Shown here: piece after piece, positions 24,160-36,700 of the stretch | How the letters are laid out: the number at the start of each line of letters is the position of its first letter | Position numbering within the stretch: the first letter of the stretch is position 1 | Origin: Tetmemena sp. SeJ-2015 | Lineage: Eukaryota > Ciliophora > Spirotrichea > Sporadotrichida > Oxytrichidae | DNA: 64,000 bases | Direction of reading: 5' to 3' | Assembly (NCBI GenBank): GCA_027382625.1 | Contig: JAJKFJ010020664.1 | Span: 103,625-167,624, forward strand | Notes under the pieces: model-generated | What the model was told of the DNA's origin: nothing | The model's input: only the letters and a program-made list of their open reading frames with translations | Database searches by the model: none | Made by a program: the position numbers and the translations under genes

Positions 24160-25132
24160 TTTATTAAAATAATTGCAATACTATTTCTTAGACATTCTTT
24201 CAACAGCGATCGATAAACAATTAAACTTATAAATTATTGCTCGCTAATTATTATAAGGAAAGGAGTGCCGATCCAGTGATTTTACAAATTAGGATTCAAA
24301 TATAACCTCTATATTATCAAATTCAAAAATAAACATCCTCCCTTTTTCTGCTTCTCAATATTGATTATTCATATTTAATGAATTTTTGAAAATTTCTAAA
24401 CATAAATTGCACATTTGTTTAATTTATATATACAGTTTGAGATTAATTAAAGATGATTTTCGCTATGAAAATAAGGCTATATTTGAAGAGAAAGGGTGAG
24501 ACTTATTAAATTTGAGCTAATAAAAAGACTTAGAAAGTTAGATATTTAAATTAATATATATTAATTTATGCATTTCATTTTTATCAGAATTTTCTCTAAG
24601 CTGACATATCATAATTCGAGTATCTTATTTTCTTATATTTGAATGGGTTTAGCTCTATCTGAGGCGCAATCCTTAGAATCTTAAGATGGCAAATTTTCTT
24701 TTCACTAGATCGCTCATTTGCTAGTAAACAACAACTTGCACTTTTATTTCTTTTAATTACCTTTTTATAAATGAAATAAAATGGGTTTACTCAGACGTCT
24801 TAATTTCAAAATACTGATGCTGCTACAGCTTGCGATTTCTCCAAGAATAAAATATAATAAAATACCCTTCCTGCCTATGTTGAGCTCTACTTTATGATTT
24901 CATAAAATATTACAAATAGCTTATTTAAGACTTTATATGTTTTTTGTCAAATAATAATTTAAAGATTAAAAGGTGATGCTTTTAATCCTTTATAAATATT
25001 CAGATAAGCTTAGAAAATATATTAATTTGTGAAAAGTAATTAGTAGAAGTGTATAATAAAGAATAAAATATGATTTAAAAAATCGACTAGATTTCGTTAA
25101 GTAAGATTTTTTCTACACTTAAATAATATTTC
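24160..25132. other. AT-rich stretch without a recognised gene
   Basis: About 970 bp, strongly A+T-rich, marking the change from gene-dense to AT-rich sequence. I see no convincing coding frame or RNA gene. Confidence 0.55.
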
Positions 25133-26644
25133 TCAAAATATACCTAAAATGATTTAATCATAATTGATGATGTTAAATTGAGATTTATTTTCGAGGACAT
25201 AAGAAACAACTCTATCGTCAGTTACTTCATCTTCATCCAAAAACTCATCTCCCTAGAAATTTATATCAAGCCTACATACATTTTCATTTATTTATTAAAA
25301 TCAGAGAGATTCCATTCCTCATCAATACAATTTTAACTTAAGTCGCCAACGGCGAAATGACTGCCTTATACGCTATGACTAGCAGCCTCTTCACGCTCGC
25401 TTATGGTGTTGTTTACACCAGGTTGAGCACCGTTGCCTTTTTAAATCGTCACTACTTTAGTACCGATCCCTCTCAGATTTCTAAGGTTAAATTGCTTATC
25501 GCTATCTGCCTGCTGATTTATAACAGCAGTTAAATTAAAATCTACTAGAGATTTGAAATAGAGAGTCTTCGTTCTCTGCTAACGCTCTCTGAGGATGGTA
25601 GTGAAATATTCATCTAAATCACTTCCTCTTTGTTTTGAGGGCACTTGAACTGAAACTGCTCCTTTGAATCACGTCTGAAAAATTAGCTCTTCCTTTTACC
25701 AGCTTCAAAAATTGCAAAAATATTTTGACAGCAAGTGTTCTATCCTAAAATACAAAGACTTGAATAAACTAAGCGGGCGTATGAGGGGTTTTGACATTTA
25801 AAAAAGCTATCTCGTCTCTTAGCATCTCTGATTGATTTCGAGGTAGCTTAAATTTATTGAATAAAGTTAACATACAATGTAAGCTTCGTAATGGCTCTAT
25901 CAGTATTTTTCATTTTCTTTTTTGACTTCTCTCTGCCTTCCAGTGTCTTATCTTATGTCTGTTTATTTGCCTTATTGAAAAGGCTTTGAACTCTGTCTAA
26001 TCCAAATGCTAAGTCGTTAGAAGATTTATGATTTTTGTTATAATTACTTTAAAATAGATTTGGCGGCAACCTAGTTACTGCTGCGCTTTTGCCTTGTTTC
26101 AGGGTCTAATGAAAGTGTGCCATTTCTGTGAGCCTCTATAATATTATAGTAGTTCACACTGCTATCTCGCGATTCCCGAGAGTCATTGCGAGTTGCTGAT
26201 TTGTTAGAGAGCTTCGAATTGAAGAAAGAAGTAATGCTTAGAGCTGTGGTTAATTCATCATATCTGAATTATTATATGATGATATTATAGATTTAGCGTT
26301 GATTTAGCGAAATTTTTTTTTAAATTTATTACCAGTACTTATAGTTAAGTTTTTATTGATGAGATCCCTACTGTAGTTCTTCATACTCCTTGGCTGTTGA
26401 AAAGTGGTATTTTTGCGCCATCTAGGGCTCATTCGATAGCTCTTGCAAAATTAGGAAGACTTTATCCTGTGCGTTGACCCTCTATCTGCTCTCCTGATGG
26501 AGTTAACTGGACTTTAATGTGGCAGGTGCCAATTATTCATAAATGTAACCTCCTAATTAAGTGAGCCTCACAAATTGAGGATTTAGCCTGCATGCACAGG
26601 ATCATTATTTCTCCACTTGAAATCAGCTTCCCAATGATACCCAT
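25133..26644 (-). CDS. Unknown protein whose 5' end lies in a palindrome
   Basis: ATG 26644 opens MGIIGKLISSGEI. A 38-nt GT-AG intron (26512-26549) joins ICEAHLIRR to SPVNSIRRADRGST and then NTTFQQPRSMNNYSRDLINK. Further blocks: MAHFHQTLKQGKSAAVTRLP, FGLDRVQSLFNKANKQTQDK, KNTDRAITKLTLYVNFIQ, then DLDEYFTTILRERQQRTKTL, NQQADSDKQFNLRNLRGIG, and after a 23-nt intron near 25,240 GDEFLDEDEVTDDRVVSYVL to TGA 25133. Joins at about 26,150 and 25,665 are uncertain. No domain recognised. Only the part up to 26,282 is outside the inverted repeat. Confidence 0.6.
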
Positions 26645-27755
26645 ATTGCTAGGGTTTGAAGTGATATTTTTTAAACATAATAACTTCAATTCTTTAAACT
26701 ACTAAATCCTAAATGGAAGGAAACTACACAAAATAGATGAATAACCTTGAATTTGTTGATAAATAAAAAACTAAAATTATTTGAACTATAATAGAAGAAA
26801 GAAAGTTTTTTATAGATGGCACTCATAATATCTGAGAAACAGAATGGTTTATAGGAATTATTAAAAGTTAGAAATGGTTTTTCATAATTATTGGACGTTA
26901 TAAATTACACTTTTTAAAAATTAATTAATTAATTGTAGCTAATTAAAAAACCTCAAATCCGGGGAGGGGTTCGAACGCCCGTCCTCCAATCATAAATCAG
27001 ACTCCGCTCCGCTCAATGGTATTCCTACTATTGAGTCTGATTTATGATTGGAGGACGGGCGTTCGAACCCCTCCCCGGATTTGAGGTTTTTTAATTAGCT
27101 ACAATTAATTAATTAATTTTTAAAAAGTGTAATTTATAACGTCCAATAATTATGAAAAACCATTTCTAACTTTTAATAATTCCTATAAACCATTCTGTTT
27201 CTCAGATATTATGAGTGCCATCTATAAAAAATTTTCTTTCTTCTATTATAGTTCAAATAATTTTAGTTTTTTATTTATCAACAAATTCAAGGTTATTCAT
27301 CTATTTTGTGTAGTTTCCTTCCATTTAGGATTTAGTAGTTTAAAGAATTGAAGTTATTATGTTTAAAAAATATCACTTCAAACCCTAGCAATATGGGTAT
27401 CATTGGGAAGCTGATTTCAAGTGGAGAAATAATGATCCTGTGCATGCAGGCTAAATCCTCAATTTGTGAGGCTCACTTAATTAGGAGGTTACATTTATGA
27501 ATAATTGGCACCTGCCACATTAAAGTCCAGTTAACTCCATCAGGAGAGCAGATAGAGGGTCAACGCACAGGATAAAGTCTTCCTAATTTTGCAAGAGCTA
27601 TCGAATGAGCCCTAGATGGCGCAAAAATACCACTTTTCAACAGCCAAGGAGTATGAACAACTACAGTAGGGATCTCATCAATAAAAACTTAACTATAAGT
27701 ACTGGTAATAAATTTAAAAAAAAATTTCGCTAAATCAACGCTAAATCTATAATAT
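26282..27755. repeat. Nearly perfect 1.47-kb palindrome, arms ~723 bp, 28-bp spacer
   Basis: Left arm 26,282-27,004 and right arm 27,033-27,755 are reverse complements; the coordinates of paired bases always sum to 54,037. I found one mismatch (near 26,805 against 27,232). The spacer 27,005-27,032 is unique. The arms contain the first exon and intron of the unknown gene to the left, plus a GC-rich hairpin close to the centre. Sequence outside the two arms is unrelated, so the duplication ends inside the gene. Confidence 0.95.
26957..27080. other. GC-rich, tRNA-3'-half-like element at the palindrome centre
   Basis: Each inner arm carries a block with GTTCGAAC in a T-arm-like hairpin, a CCCCGGA end and a run of six T on the far side, as for a Pol III terminator. 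An anticodon-arm-like hairpin with loop TTTATGA is next to the spacer. No matching 5' acceptor strand (TCCGGGG in the right place) exists, and the T stem has a mismatch, so an intact tRNA is not supported. It may be half of a tRNA gene cut by the inversion. Confidence 0.3.
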
Positions 27756-27958
27756 TATTTAAATTTGGTTCTTTGCAGTCGCTGATTGCTCATCTGATTT
27801 ATAAAATAAGCAAGTTAAATATCACAGATTTATGCTTAGATACTACTTTTTTTAAACTCCTACACTAATATTTCCAGAGTCCTATTAGTCTTGGAAGTAT
27901 GAAGAGTAAAATTAGAAGATTAAATAAGGTCAACTAACTCTATAAAACTAAGAGTTGA
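27393..27958 (+). pseudogene. Inverted, 5'-only copy of the unknown gene
   Basis: The right palindrome arm repeats the start (MGIIGKLISS, intron at 27488-27525) and first about 110 residues of the minus-strand gene. After 27,755 the frame runs on for about 65 unrelated codons to TGA 27956-27958. It is a truncated copy and probably not functional. Confidence 0.6.
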
Positions 27959-28029
27959 TATTTGAGAGTACCTTGATCACATTTAAGTTTTGGCTGATAG
28001 AAAATAAAGTAGAATAATGTATTGCGTTA

Positions 28030-29400
28030 ATTTTTTGTGATAGCCGAATTGATATCTAGGGCGTGAAGTAGAGCTTCCTGATCCTGTTTAAACCAATTGT
28101 GTGTCAGTGCTTGCTAGCAGTCATAGCGTCTAGCAGGGTTAGGATCAAGCAGATGCATCATTAAATCTTGACCCTCACTGGAAAGGTGACAGATGCTTTT
28201 CTTGACATGACTCAAGTTACACTCTTTATTCAAGTAAAATAGGAGATGTGGGTTGTCTATTGGAAATAAGTATTAGGCGGTCACTAAATTATAAAACAGG
28301 GAGCCCAAACTAAATAGATCCGCTTTCAAGTCATATCCTACTCCCTTCAATATCTCAGGAGCAATATAATTTAAGTTCATTAAAAACATTCATTTGCTAC
28401 ATTTAATATATGATGGTGTGCCGCATTTATGAAATAGCTTCTCAGAGGGTTAAAGTTTCTTTGCCAATCCAAAATCAGCGAGTCTGATCTCGTAAACTCC
28501 TTCTTGTTTTGAACTCATCAAAACATTTTCAGGTTTCAGATCTCTATTATCATAATTATTCATGATAATTATTTGACTATAAGCTTTTTAAATATCTATG
28601 AATTATATTTTACTTGTGCATGAAGTCAAGGCCCAATAGAAGCTGACCCATAATGGATTAAAGATCTTTTTCTCTTATGCTAGAACCTGCTTTGACTAAA
28701 TCAACTAGCGTTCCACCCTCTTAGAATTCTAAAATCAAGTAGATTTTTCCTTTGCTTTCGAAAACTTTAAAAATAAAAATATTTCCTTAATTTGTATTCA
28801 AACCTTGTGCAATTGTAAACTCATGGAACATTAAATTAAATTAATAAAGCTTAAATATTGATTTAGGGCGCTTTAGCAGTTAAACAACTACCTGTAAAAT
28901 AAATTAAAGTCTCTTTTATAAATCTGTGGACTGCTATTTCATCTCTTAAAAGCTCAATGTTTTTCGGTTTTTCAAGAAATGATAAAACGTGATAGATAAA
29001 TCTGACTAAATTAATGACTACTTGTCAAATACCTTAAGAGCAAAGCGTTCAATGATAAACCTTTATACCAACTTTAAATTTATCAAAGTTGACTGAGAGT
29101 GTTTATCAGCATGATTTTTTAAGTGATTTGGTTAGGTATGGACAGGTTTAATTTTTTACGATGACTTTTTTCTTCTGTCTCTTCCTCTCGCAGATTTCAC
29201 CTCCTCACCTTGGTATTTTTTGCTGATAAAAATACTTTGTAGGGAATCATTACTTTTTCTCTTTTTTTCCTTCTCTATTTTAAATACAGCTGCGTTCCCG
29301 CCCTGCCCTATTTTATTAATAACCTAATAATTTTTTGGCTTGTCAGTCCTAATCGCATATTTACTTAGTAATCGTTTTATAATCTATAATGATATTTTTT
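28030..29400 (-). CDS. Protein kinase paralog A (divergent, interrupted by IESs)
   Basis: Ser/Thr kinase domain read on the minus strand: KYAIRTDKPKNYQVINK, glycine loop IGQGGNAAVFKIEK, a basic loop insert, FALKVFDK (catalytic Lys), PKNIELLRDEIAVH (helix C Glu), [88 protein letters not shown] and ALTHNWFKQD. Two IESs are proven by frame: 28543-28594 splits IHR/DLK and 28363-28404 splits SYI/APE. Other gaps around 28,770-29,030 are not resolved. Unlike copies B-D, no C-terminal Ser-rich region follows; the coding match stops near 28,030, about 275 bp from the palindrome. Confidence 0.85.
28363..28404. other. 42-bp IES, kinase A, site SYI/APE (pointer TATATT)
   Basis: Minus-strand TATATT flanks the segment on both sides. 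Deleting the segment with one copy gives GTPSYIAPEILKG, the conserved kinase activation segment. The uncut reading contains TGA. No GT-AG at the ends. Confidence 0.88.
28543..28594. other. 52-bp IES, kinase A, site IHR/DLK (pointer ATAGA)
   Basis: Minus-strand ATAGA on both sides. Removal restores HKQNIIHRDLKPENVLM, the catalytic loop. Copies B, C and D are uninterrupted here, which gives a direct empty-site comparison. Confidence 0.88.
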
Positions 29401-30748
29401 TTATAATAAGGCAGTAATCGAATCAGCTGCTTGTAATTCTAATGAGTGTGTAATAATTATTTTTTATGAGTGAGACCAGATAAGATGAGGAGCATTTATT
29501 TCTAGAAAGCACAATGTGATTTTGGACCTCTCTCACATTAACTTGAGAAGAAAATTACATATTAGTGTTCTCTTATTTATTTTCCTCCTCTTAGGGTGGC
29601 GTTAGAACATTCAAGTACAAGAAATTAAAAAATGACCTTTAGCATTTGAATATTTAATAATTTATGTTCTGATAGAATTCGGGAAAGAAGCCATTACCAC
29701 TATGTTCAGTATGTGGAGACTAAGTTTTATGAGTTGAGATGTTTTTTAGTTAGATAAGAATTCCAGAGTTGGTGAGCGCTAATTATTTTTCTCTCGCTTT
29801 TAAGTTAACGAGCTCGTTCACTTTATCAAAATTGCAGCAAGATTAAAATACAAATATATTTTAATATAAATTTGTGTATATGCTTTTGAAGATCCTTTAG
29901 CTAGAATAATTTTAGCTTTGAAGGTTATATCGCAATACAAAGTTTTATTTAGATAAATTAAAAAACTTCAATCTTCAGGCGAGACGTCATAGTAGTCTGT
30001 ATCTTAAAATTAAAATTTGAGAGTATCTCTTGTTGATTAGAACTTCAGGGGCGCGAAACCGAGATGTGGGAAATTAAAAAGCATGACTTCCTCTTCCTCT
30101 GACTATGAAAAATATCCACTCTTAAAAGCAATTAGGATTGATTGATCTATGAGGACTTGTTCATAGATCTAAGCATGTTGAAATATTAATAATAAGTATG
30201 GTTAGGTGAATGCTTGTGAGTGAGAGTGTAATTATTAAATGTATGTACTGTTTATAACTATAAGTTATAGGCGAATTAGATATTTATTAACAATTATATT
30301 GAAAGTACTTTTCATCTGCTAATTATTATCTTCCAAGAAGTAATATACCTGTAATAAATGTGATTTATATATTTCATTGATTATAAAATTAATTTTATTA
30401 TACACAATTTAGAGACAAAGGGTGAGTAAGTGAAAAGGATATGGAGAAAAAGGGATATTAGTTGTACTGTAAAGCTTAATGTAGAGTATTATAGATAAAA
30501 AAGAAATTTATGAATATGCTCCTATTTCTCTCAAATTTAGAGTCATGATAGAAAAATTTATTCATAACAAAATTGGAATCCTCAATAAAACATGTCAATC
30601 TAAATTAAAAAATAAATATGATTTTCCAAGAGGCGATTTATAAATAAGGATGATTAAGAAATTAAAGAACTTCTTTAATTGAATTAGTCTAAAGTCTAGA
30701 AAATAGCAATTATATATTTAAACTTGCATTTCAATATGCCAGATTAAT
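29401..30748. other. AT-rich spacer, partly duplicated upstream of copy C
   Basis: No gene recognised. About 30,300-30,540 is clearly similar to about 39,690-39,930 (shared blocks around GTGAAAAGGATAT and CTGTAAAGCTT), so the tandem duplication included non-coding flank. Confidence 0.6.
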
Positions 30749-33700
30749 TCAATCCAGCGAGTACAAGAGCTCTCTATAGTAAATACTTATAAATTCCATT
30801 AAGTGTCTGCTAGTAGTTAAATAATCATTAAGATTTTTGAATTCTCTCTTTTTCTCTGGAGATAAATCTAAGAACACTCGGCCCTTTACTGAGCTAGAAT
30901 TGCACTTAGCTTCCCAAAATTTAAATGAGTTATCGGCAGGAGTCCCTTAAAGAAATTCTATTTTATAAATCAATTGTAACTTATTTATATTTAGTATATC
31001 TTTCAAAAATATATAGTTTTCTCCTATTAAAGCAAAACTATAGCATGAATTTGGAATTAAAAATGTTTAAAATCTAGAAACCATTTTCCTCTATATGAGC
31101 TAAGCGTGTAGTTTGTTTTTATCTCAATTAAATTTATAGGATCATTAAGAAGTGGTGTTAAAGAATATTCTTTAAAACTAGATATTTAATTTACTAAATT
31201 AGGATCCTAGAATGAAATTATAAAGATAAAATGCGAAACTTATTAAAGACCTATTTAAATTATTTTATAATTTTTTTCTTTTAATCTTGAAATATCTATC
31301 TTGTAATAATGGATCCCAAACCAATTATTTTTTATATTTTAAATTGAATTAACTTCTTTTCAAATAATTGGATAAATTTTTTTGCTGAAATTTTATGTAT
31401 GTTCATAGTAAAAAATGAAAACATATCAACCCTCATTCGTACTGATAATCCTTAGAAATATTTCAATAATTAATCTTCAAATTTTTAAACTTAGCTTGAA
31501 GAAAATTTTAAGCAAAACTAATTTAAAATTAATACATCTAGAGTAAAATAATTTATATATTGAAAAATACTCCTTCAGAATTATCATGGCTTGTAAGCTC
31601 ATGATCTAATAAAAGTAACTTGCATTTTTATCAATTATTTTCTCAAATTCTTTTTTTATTTTCATTTTAAATTAAAATCTTAAACCGTCTTTGAAGAATC
31701 TTTGTCAGAGATATTCAACATTTCGTCACCTTCGTAGTCTGAAAAAATAATTTTCATACTTTGAAACACTCCATTCTTAAAATTTTATTTAAAAACTAAA
31801 TGAAATGATTCTTAATTAATTTAAACTAAAATTGAATTGAGGTTTAATTCTTCGCTGTTAAAATAAAATTTATCCTCCAGAATAGAATTTGACTAGTTAG
31901 GAAATCTCGCTCACCTCAAGCTTTATTGCAAGATTACTATATTGAAAAAACACAAAAGCATAATTAAAAAAGAGCAAAAGAATTTAATTACTTTCCATTC
32001 CTGTTGACAATAAATTGTTAAGATTATTTATGTTCTTTTACTTTAGTGACGAATAAACTTTTTTTAGCCACTTATTTCTCTTCCTACTTAGGTTCTCTGG
32101 TTTGAGAATGGGCCTTGCTATTTTCAAGCTCTTTACAAATGAAACTGCTTATCATTGCTAGCACCTCTTAGCATTCTTTTGCACTCAAATGTACAATGAA
32201 AATTTTTTTTTTCTTTTTCAAACTCTTATTGGCTATAGTTATCAGATGACTACTTTTGGTATTAGATTTCTTTGCTATATTAACTAAACAATTTATTTGA
32301 TCATTAAAAAATAAAAATAGCTCTTGGAGTAAATTTGCTTAACATCGCTTCCAAATCTCTTAAAAATTGGGAGTTTTAGATGAACTTTTTCAGCTTTTTT
32401 ATTTTCTTCGATTAGTTTAAAATAGTTTACTCTCTTTTCAGAAGCCTCTCCTATTTTTGGCGGGGACTGCTATTACTACGAGTCCTACTCTGATTTATAA
32501 TCCTCTCTTATTTTATCTATGAATGTAATATTTTATGGCAACAATATATAATAAAGAAGCCAGATTTAGAACTAGTGTTATTTCTACAAATGGCAGTGTC
32601 CTCTCTTTTAAACGGAAAGAAAGAACTTTGACTAGATTTATTTGAACTTTTGGACAAACTCAAGTTAAAAAAATATTTATTATTATCACTTTAATTTATT
32701 TTATTTAATCGAAGAAATCAATAAACGTCTTACCCAAATATTTTAATAAGGAAGAAGGTTCAAATAAAATAAAAACTTTTTTATAGAATTATTCTTTCCT
32801 GAAAGTTAAATTTCAAAAATAGTTAATAAATAAAGGGAAAAAATTGAAAGTACTGCAGCATAATTTAATTATAGCAGGAATTAAAGCTCTTTATTTATAA
32901 AATAGAGCTAAATTTTATGATTAAAAGGGATTCAATAAACTTCTATAAATAAAGTTGCTGTCCCCCTTCACCTTTAGAAATCTAAACGCGCCACTAAATT
33001 ATTAAGAGTTGGTGAAGGAGTTATTAGAAATTTGTGATTTAAGTTAGTTGGTATTTATATGTAATTTCCAAATAAAAAAATAATATAAAGAGCTCTATAT
33101 TGAACTTTCCTTTGCTATGTAGTCTAAATTATATCATTATTGATTAACAGAGCCTCCATTATAATAGCTTTATCTCCCTTAAACCATGGATGAGCAAGAG
33201 CTTCCTCACAATCAAATCTTAACTTAGGATTTGGCTCTAGAATTATATTTAAAAAAATTAAAAGAAGAATCTAGAAGTCTGAAGAGCAAGTCTTTGCCAT
33301 CTTCTGAAAAATCCTTCAATTTTGCGCTGACATTAGATTTAAGTAAATTATAAGATTTTTAATAAATTACATAAGAGAGGTTGCATTCACAGTTCAAGTA
33401 TAATAGCTATTGAGTTTTCACGTTTTAAAAGAGGAATTCTCCTGTAACCAAATTCAAATTAATATTTATAATATTAAGTTTGCATTTTAAATTGAAGAGA
33501 AGAGAGCCCACGCTGAATAAATCTGCTTTGCAGTCGTTACCTTAAGATAAAAAATAATCCTTGTCCTCTTAAAATTTCAGGAGCAATAAAAATTATATTT
33601 TATTTTGACTATAATATACGAAGGTGTGCCACATTTATGAAAAACCTTTTGATTATCTTTGAGTTCAAGCGCTAGACCGAAATCAGTTATCCTGATCTCA

Positions 33701-36700
33701 AAGTTTGTTTTATCTGAAGAGGTCATTAGAATATTCTCAGGCTTTATGTCTCTGTGAACTATATTTTGTTTGTGCATTTGAAAAAATTAAGAGGGAGGAT
33801 ATGAGCATTAGAAATTAAATGTAAATAAAATATTATATCAAAAATATTTAATAGAGTAATTTATCTTCATTTTATTACGATATTAAAAGACTTTTAAATT
33901 TAAGGTTTTTAGTGGAGTTCTTCTATTTTTACAAAACTCAATCAGTGCTATCACTTTTGGAATTCATAGCTCTTTTTAAAAATAGTGAAGCGTTTACCAG
34001 CTTGAATATTTTAACAAAAATTGGAAATGTGTTAGGAAAAGAGAAAGTTTTTCATAAAAAAAAATAATTAGAGAATTTCTAATTTTCAATAGAACTTTTA
34101 GAAAAGATGAAGCTCAGAATGAGATCCTAAATTCATAATTATGGAGAGCAATATATTAAGATTTAAATAAAGTACAGAGGGAATTATACAAATCATCAAA
34201 TTTAAATTTGAAAAAGGGTGGTAAATTATGTCTCCCTAAAATAATTTAATGCATGAAGTCTAGTCCCAGAAGAATTTATTTTTAATTAAAATATTAATTT
34301 ACTCCATTTAAACTCCAAAATTATACTTATTCCTTAATGTTAAATTATATTGAATTCAGTTATTAATTAAAATTAAATGGCTGATTCAAGGGCTAGTAGT
34401 TATTCTATTTCAAATATAATAAATTATTATTCTTCAATTCGATAAAGCCTTAAAATTAAGACTATCTATCTTTAAAAACATTGAATTGATTTGAATTATA
34501 TTCTATTGAGTATAATAAGAATAATCAAGTTTTAACCTCTTTATATAGATCAAGCTTAATTAAACAACTCAAGCATTTAAGATAAAATATTAATTTTGGC
34601 TGCTCATCTCTGAGTTTATAGTTGAGTAAATATTGTTAAATACATTTAGCCGGTAGTAGAGCTATGAAAATTTTGGTTCGAGAATAAATTTTTTATTTTT
34701 GTAGAGTCTTTCGATCAGTTTGTAGATATTGGCTTTAATATAACAAATTATTTGGATTATATATGAATGGATGAATATCAAAATGATTTTATAAGGATAA
34801 AGTAATTAAAAATATACATTTTTTAGTAAAAGTAATGTATAATAAGAAATGAGTTTCACATGTTCAGTAATCATTTAATTTCACTCAAATTAAGTGGGGA
34901 TTGATTATGACTGTTAAATCTTTTTCATGAATTGAATTCTTATGCTTTATTCTATCAAGAATGGTGCCTCCCTCTTAGTATTCTAAGACTAAGTAGAGTT
35001 TTGAGTTGCTTTCATAAACTTCATAAAGTTGTAAAGCATTTTAGCATTCATGCAGTTTATACAATAAATACATTTAAATACACTAAAAAAAGTTAGCGGT
35101 GGATTTATATTTCATTCCTGAGCATTTCTATGTTTGAAGTTTTATCTAAGAGCGTGCTTTTGGAATAAAATAAAAATATAATTATCAGAAATATAAATGA
35201 GAAAACTACTTAAATATGAATACACTTTGAGGGCAAAATACGAATTCGAATCAACTAAATCTATTTTTATAAAACTTTTGTTTTTAAAAATAAGGAAAGA
35301 TAAGATAGTATCTCTTAAAAAGAATCTAAAATAATATTAGTAATGAATTAATTATTTTTCAATTAGTATAGATGATTCAATATAAATATCTAAGTGAGTT
35401 ACTATTAATGAGATCAGTTTTTTCTTTTCATAGAATTGCTAAGATAGTATATTCTATTTATCTTTAAAATTGAGGACAAATTAAATTTAAAGTATACTAA
35501 AAGAATTATGGTTGCTTAAGAGACAATTTTAGTCTTTATAAAGACAAATTGAAATGCAATTGCTATCTTAATCCACTGAAAGCAGTAAAAGATGTCTCAC
35601 TGGCTCATACATATTACACATTAAACTGAAGTTTTAATTTATATATAATTTGTGTTCTTAAGTAATTTATTCATAAACAATATTTCTTCTAAAGAGTTAT
35701 TTAACAACAAAGATTATTATTTTATATTCTAATTTTTAAAAATGATACAAATAATTTTTTTATTAATCGTTGCCTGACTTGTTATCAAGGCTTGAACTGT
35801 CTGATTTTTTTTACGCCCTTTAATTTGTTGAGATGTCTTATATTTTGAAAACTTGCGCGTTGGCTCCTTAGCCAAGTTTTTCAAGGACTATGAGGTTGTT
35901 TGGTTTATCTATGAGAATAACGTATTTGCAAAGAATCTTAAGCCATTGTTTGTAACTTTCAACTTCGGTATATACATATATGGATTTCATAAGATTATTA
36001 TTTTTATTTAAGTAAAGTGATATTTAGTGTTTTGCTTTTGCAAAGTAAAACATTTATTTTCAGGAGACTGTTGAATATCGATGGAACATTCCTTTATATC
36101 AGAATCACGATTATCTGCTTCTCAGATTTTCCTCTCAATGCCTTCTGAACTTTTGCTTAAATAGCTGAAGTTAATTTAATCAAAAATTAAAAAGCGACAA
36201 AATAAAGTGACCGATTTCATTATCATTCCACTTTCATATTCCAAATGAGATCTTATTTTACAGAAGATTATAATATGGCATACTTATAAAATCTGACATA
36301 ATTTGGCATGGAAAAGTTTTGTAAATTTATTTAAATGCATTATAATTGCAGAAAAAAGTTTTCAATCTTATGAAAAAGATAATAAAGTTTTATTAAATAT
36401 TTGAGAGATTCTCTATTTATAATCATTTTCAGTTATATCAGCCTAGAAAATATAAATCTGAATTGGCAAATCTGCTCAGCTCTAAAAGAAAAACTAGAAG
36501 AATATTGCGCGCTGAGATAAACTTCTCTTTTTAAGTTTATTTCTAAGCTAAGCCTATATCTCAATTTTACTTATAAAATATAAATATCGTAATTGAACTA
36601 TAAAAATATTTACTCTCTAGTTATTTATTTCACACTTTTTAAAAAAATGTATTTTTATATAAAATAAGATTTTATTCTATTTATTTCTTCAAGTTTTAAT

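Noticed and set aside
26957..27080. Intact tRNA gene at the palindrome centre
   Set aside because: No matching 5' acceptor strand and a mismatch in the T stem; only a 3'-half-like hairpin is supported.
30749..32700. Ser-rich block downstream of each kinase as a separate gene
   Set aside because: Conserved coding blocks continue from the kinase C-terminus into it in all three copies in the same order, so one long gene is simpler.
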